64,000 nt of DNA from Spongiactinospora rosea (GTDB taxonomy: Bacteria > Actinomycetota > Actinomycetes > Streptosporangiales > Streptosporangiaceae), in contig NZ_QMEY01000016.1 in NCBI RefSeq assembly GCF_003315795.1, positions 62,001 through 126,000 on the forward strand, written 5' to 3'. Every line of letters starts with the position of its first letter. Within the stretch, counting starts at the first letter, position 1. This document shows, one piece after another, positions 62,062-64,000 of the stretch. The notes under the pieces are model-generated. The model had not been told where the DNA came from. It saw nothing but the letters and a program-made list of their open reading frames with translations, and did no database searches. The position numbers and the translations under genes are program-made.

Positions 62062-62395
62062 CATGGCACCCGTTCGGGTCCGTGGTTGCGCAGAGCCGGG
62101 GCTCCCGGCTCCGCTAGCCGATGCCAGCCGCAGGCTAAACGGTCCACGTAAGACGACTTTTCGTCGATCGATCACGGTGCGGCTTAGAGGTAAGTCCTGC
62201 CCTCCCGGGGGGTCCGATGCCCCCCGTCAGAGGAGAAGGGCAGTAGTGGCATGGAGCTGCGAGACCCTCAGCAGGCGGATGTGGGGACGAAGACCAGGTC
62301 GGCCGGACGGGTGCCGACCAAAATTCCGGTTAACAGGCGCGCTGCCAGGCAATGAAGCGACTGTGACGACTCCAAGGCGAGGTGAAGGAGGAGTC
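62062..62395 (+). ncRNA. Highly structured RNA upstream of hpf, probable raiA-type RNA
   Basis: About 330 nt with many stable stems: GAGCCGGG/CCCGGCTC (62093-62111), TAGCC/GGCTA (62115-62137), GACGA/TCGTC (62152-62165), an outer CTGCCCT/AGGGCAG pair (62197-62243) enclosing CGGGGGG/CCCCCCG (62206-62226), GGTCGGC/GCCGACC (62298-62320) and GACTCC/GGAGTC (62368-62395). It lacks any good ORF and precedes the HPF (raiA) gene. A large conserved RNA called raiA is known upstream of such genes in Actinobacteria and Firmicutes; the assignment rests on position and structure only. Confidence 0.6.
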
Positions 62396-62468
62396 ATCTG
62401 CGTGTCCGCCGAAAGACCACCCGGCGTTCGTCCGGGTTCGCTGTCGAGAGACGAAGGGGGGCTGTTGC

Positions 62469-63173
62469 ATGGACGTCATCGTCAAGGGACGGCACACCGG
62501 AGTGAGTGACCGTTTCCGCGACCATGCGACCGTCAAGCTGGCCAAGATCGAGCGTTTGGACAGCAAGCTCATCCGAGTCGATGTAGAGGTGTCGAAAGAG
62601 CGCAATCCGCGCCTCAGCGACCAACGGGAGCGTGTGGAGCTCACGATCCATTCGCGCGGCCCGGCGGTGCGTGCCGAGGCGTCGGCCGACGACCGGTTCG
62701 CGGCCCTCGATCTGGCGCTCGACAAGCTGGAGAACAGGTTGCGGCGGATCGCCGACCGGCGAAAGGTCCATCACGGCAACCGAGTCCCCCCGTCCATCGC
62801 GGAGATCACCTCCGGCGCCCCGGCCTACCCGGGCGCGCCCGACCTCGCGGCCGAAATGACGCAGGCCGCACCGGCCGCGCAGGAGGCGACGGCCGCGCGA
62901 CCCGGGCCGGAAGCGGCGGCGAGCACGTCCACGACCACAGCCGGCGGCTATGAGGAGCCCATCGTGCCGATCGAGATGGATGGTGACGGACCGCTGGTGG
63001 TCAGGGAGAAGTTCCACCGCGCCGATCCGATCACCATCGACCAGGCGCTGCTGGAGATGGAGCTCGTCGGGCACGACTTCTATCTGTTCCGCGACAAGGA
63101 GAGCGGCCACCCGAGCGTCGTCTACCGCCGCCGCGGATACGACTACGGCGTCCTCCGCCTGGTGGAGGCATGA
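62469..63173 (+). CDS. hpf: Ribosome hibernation-promoting factor, long form (HPF)
   Basis: A 234-residue protein. The N-terminal ribosome-binding domain has VIVKGRHTGVSDRFRDHATVKLAKIERLD, and a linker of ~60 residues leads to the C-terminal dimerisation domain REKFHRADPITIDQALLEMELVGHDFYLFRD. It forms 100S ribosomes in stationary phase. ATG 62469 follows AGGGGGG at 7 nt. It is preceded by a long structured leader. Confidence 0.95.
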   Translation: MDVIVKGRHTGVSDRFRDHATVKLAKIERLDSKLIRVDVEVSKERNPRLSDQRERVELTIHSRGPAVRAEASADDRFAALDLALDKLENRLRRIADRRKVHHGNRVPPSIAEITSGAPAYPGAPDLAAEMTQAAPAAQEATAARPGPEAAASTSTTTAGGYEEPIVPIEMDGDGPLVVREKFHRADPITIDQALLEMELVGHDFYLFRDKESGHPSVVYRRRGYDYGVLRLVEA

Positions 63174-63269
63174 CAGCGGGCCGATGAAGATCCTTTCGAC
63201 CATCCCGATGACCGGAACCCGTGTAATCATGGCGGATCAGAGGCTCTAACCCCACGGCGAGGAGGAGTT

Positions 63270-63353
63270 GTGAGCGAGCGAGCCACGAGGTGCGGCGTCC
63301 CGTGCCAGGAGAGGGACGCCGAGTGCGCGAGGCCGGTGAAGGAGGTCCTGTGA
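63270..63353 (+). CDS. 27-codon Cys-rich small ORF coupled to response regulator
   Basis: GTG 63270 is preceded by GAGGAGGAG at 3-5 nt. The 27-residue product has three cysteines (TRCGVPCQERDAEC). Its TGA (63351-63353) overlaps the GTG start of the response regulator as GTGA, so ribosomes finishing it could re-initiate. The strong ribosome site plus exact overlap argue for translation; function unknown. Confidence 0.5.
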   Translation: MSERATRCGVPCQERDAECARPVKEVL

Positions 63354-64000
63354 CAGGGCCTGAGAGCGGGCCTGAGAGCGGGTCCGGTGAGACGGGCCGG
63401 CGTGGCGGCGGCGACGAGCCCATCCGCGTGCTGATCGTCGACGATCACGCGCTGATCCGCCGCAGCCTGGAGCTGGCCCTTTCCGCCGAGGCGGACATCG
63501 AGGTGGTCGGAGAGGCGAGCGACGGGCAGGAGGCGGTCGAGCTCGCCGACCGCCTCATGCCCGACGTGGCCCTGATGGACGTCCGGATGCCGAAGCTGAG
63601 CGGCATCGAGGCGACCAGGGGCATCAAGGAGTCGGTGCCGAGCACGCGCATCATCATGCTGACGGTGAGCGACGAGGAGGAAGACCTCTTCGAGGCCATC
63701 AAGGCGGGCGCGACCGGCTACCTGCTCAAGGACGTCCAGCTCGACGAGGTGCCCGACGCGGTGCGCGGCGTGCACGAAGGACAGTCATTGATCAACCCGG
63801 CCATGGCCGCGAAACTGATCAGCGAGTTCGCGAGCATGAGCCGCAAGGAGGCCGAACGCCCGCCCCAGCTCCCGGTGCCGAGACTCACCGACCGGGAGAT
63901 GGAGGTGCTCCGGCTGGTGGCCAAGGGCATGAACAACCGGGAGATCGCCAAGCAGTTGTTCATCTCAGAGAACACGGTGAAGAACCACGTCCGCAACATC
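63350..64000 (+). CDS. NarL/FixJ-type response regulator, 3' truncated by window
   Basis: 217 codons visible. The receiver has VLIVDDHALIRRSLELAL, phosphoacceptor in VALMDVRMPKLSGIEA (Asp near residue 80) and LKDVQLDEVPDAV. The LuxR-type helix-turn-helix begins LTDREMEVLRLVAKGMNNREIAKQLFISENTVKNHV, and the frame is open at the window edge; about 20 residues should be missing. GTG 63350 follows AAGGAGGT closely. Its kinase partner is not in the window. Confidence 0.92.
   Translation, partial: MTGPESGPESGSGETGRRGGGDEPIRVLIVDDHALIRRSLELALSAEADIEVVGEASDGQEAVELADRLMPDVALMDVRMPKLSGIEATRGIKESVPSTRIIMLTVSDEEEDLFEAIKAGATGYLLKDVQLDEVPDAVRGVHEGQSLINPAMAAKLISEFASMSRKEAERPPQLPVPRLTDREMEVLRLVAKGMNNREIAKQLFISENTVKNHVRNI

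Overview
The window is about 70% GC with GTG/ATG starts and dense GTGA/ATGA start-stop overlaps. It carries the conserved actinobacterial block mtrA-mtrB-lpqB-comF-hpf. Together with the SpoIIM/RDD/DUF58/MoxR cluster this points to a filamentous actinomycete; a Streptosporangiaceae-type genome is my best guess (inference, no marker gene is present). No rRNA, tRNA, transposase, integrase or CRISPR array was seen.

Region 1 (1-27.05 kb) is a cell-wall glycopolymer locus. It holds membrane and GT2/GT4 glycosyltransferases, a five-gene acyl module (ACP, SDR reductase, AMP-ligase, LuxE-like and LuxC-like proteins), two methyltransferases, and a complete set of pseudaminic acid genes (PseB, PseC, PseF-role SpsF-type cytidylyltransferase, PseG, PseI, PseH). 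It continues with a CDP-alcohol phosphatidyltransferase, a sulfotransferase, and a large GT2 + TagF-type polyol-phosphate polymerase. Together they suggest an acidic, acylated or sulfated teichoic/teichulosonic-type wall polymer that contains a nonulosonic acid.

Region 2 (27.05-41.7 kb) is an accessory island of lower and more mixed GC. A 16-gene minus-strand operon (39509 to 27698), almost every junction overlapping or within 25 nt, encodes a HATPase, then QueC-QueD-QueE (preQ0 synthesis), a divergent reverse transcriptase with FVDN at the catalytic box, and an FGE-sulfatase/C-type-lectin-fold protein without the FGE cysteines. After these come a DUF6884-type protein, GT2, radical SAM protein, phosphoribosyltransferase, GT4, stand-alone 5'-3' exonuclease, PIG-L deacetylase, DegT aminotransferase, Gfo/Idh oxidoreductase and a methyltransferase. 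QueF and TGT are absent. Two GntR/UTRA-type regulators, one lacking its DNA-binding domain, diverge from it behind a perfect 10-bp inverted repeat. The operon looks like a dedicated deazaguanine-glycoconjugate or nucleic-acid-modification system with an embedded RT-CLec pair; I know no described system with this gene set.

Region 3 (41.7-48.6 kb) contains small accessory genes: a DHFR-like reductase, an SRPBCC protein, an HTH protein with MgtE_N-like helical repeats, a small membrane protein, an alpha/beta hydrolase, and a DUF305 lipoprotein divergent from an LVIVD-repeat secreted protein. A strong bidirectional hairpin closes this region.

Region 4 (48.6-64 kb) is core: RDD and SpoIIM membrane proteins, the DUF4129-DUF4350-MoxR-DUF58 operon, mtrAB-lpqB, comF, a highly structured leader/ncRNA with its own promoter upstream of hpf (probably a raiA-type RNA), long HPF, a 27-codon cysteine-rich small ORF, and a NarL-type response regulator cut by the window end.
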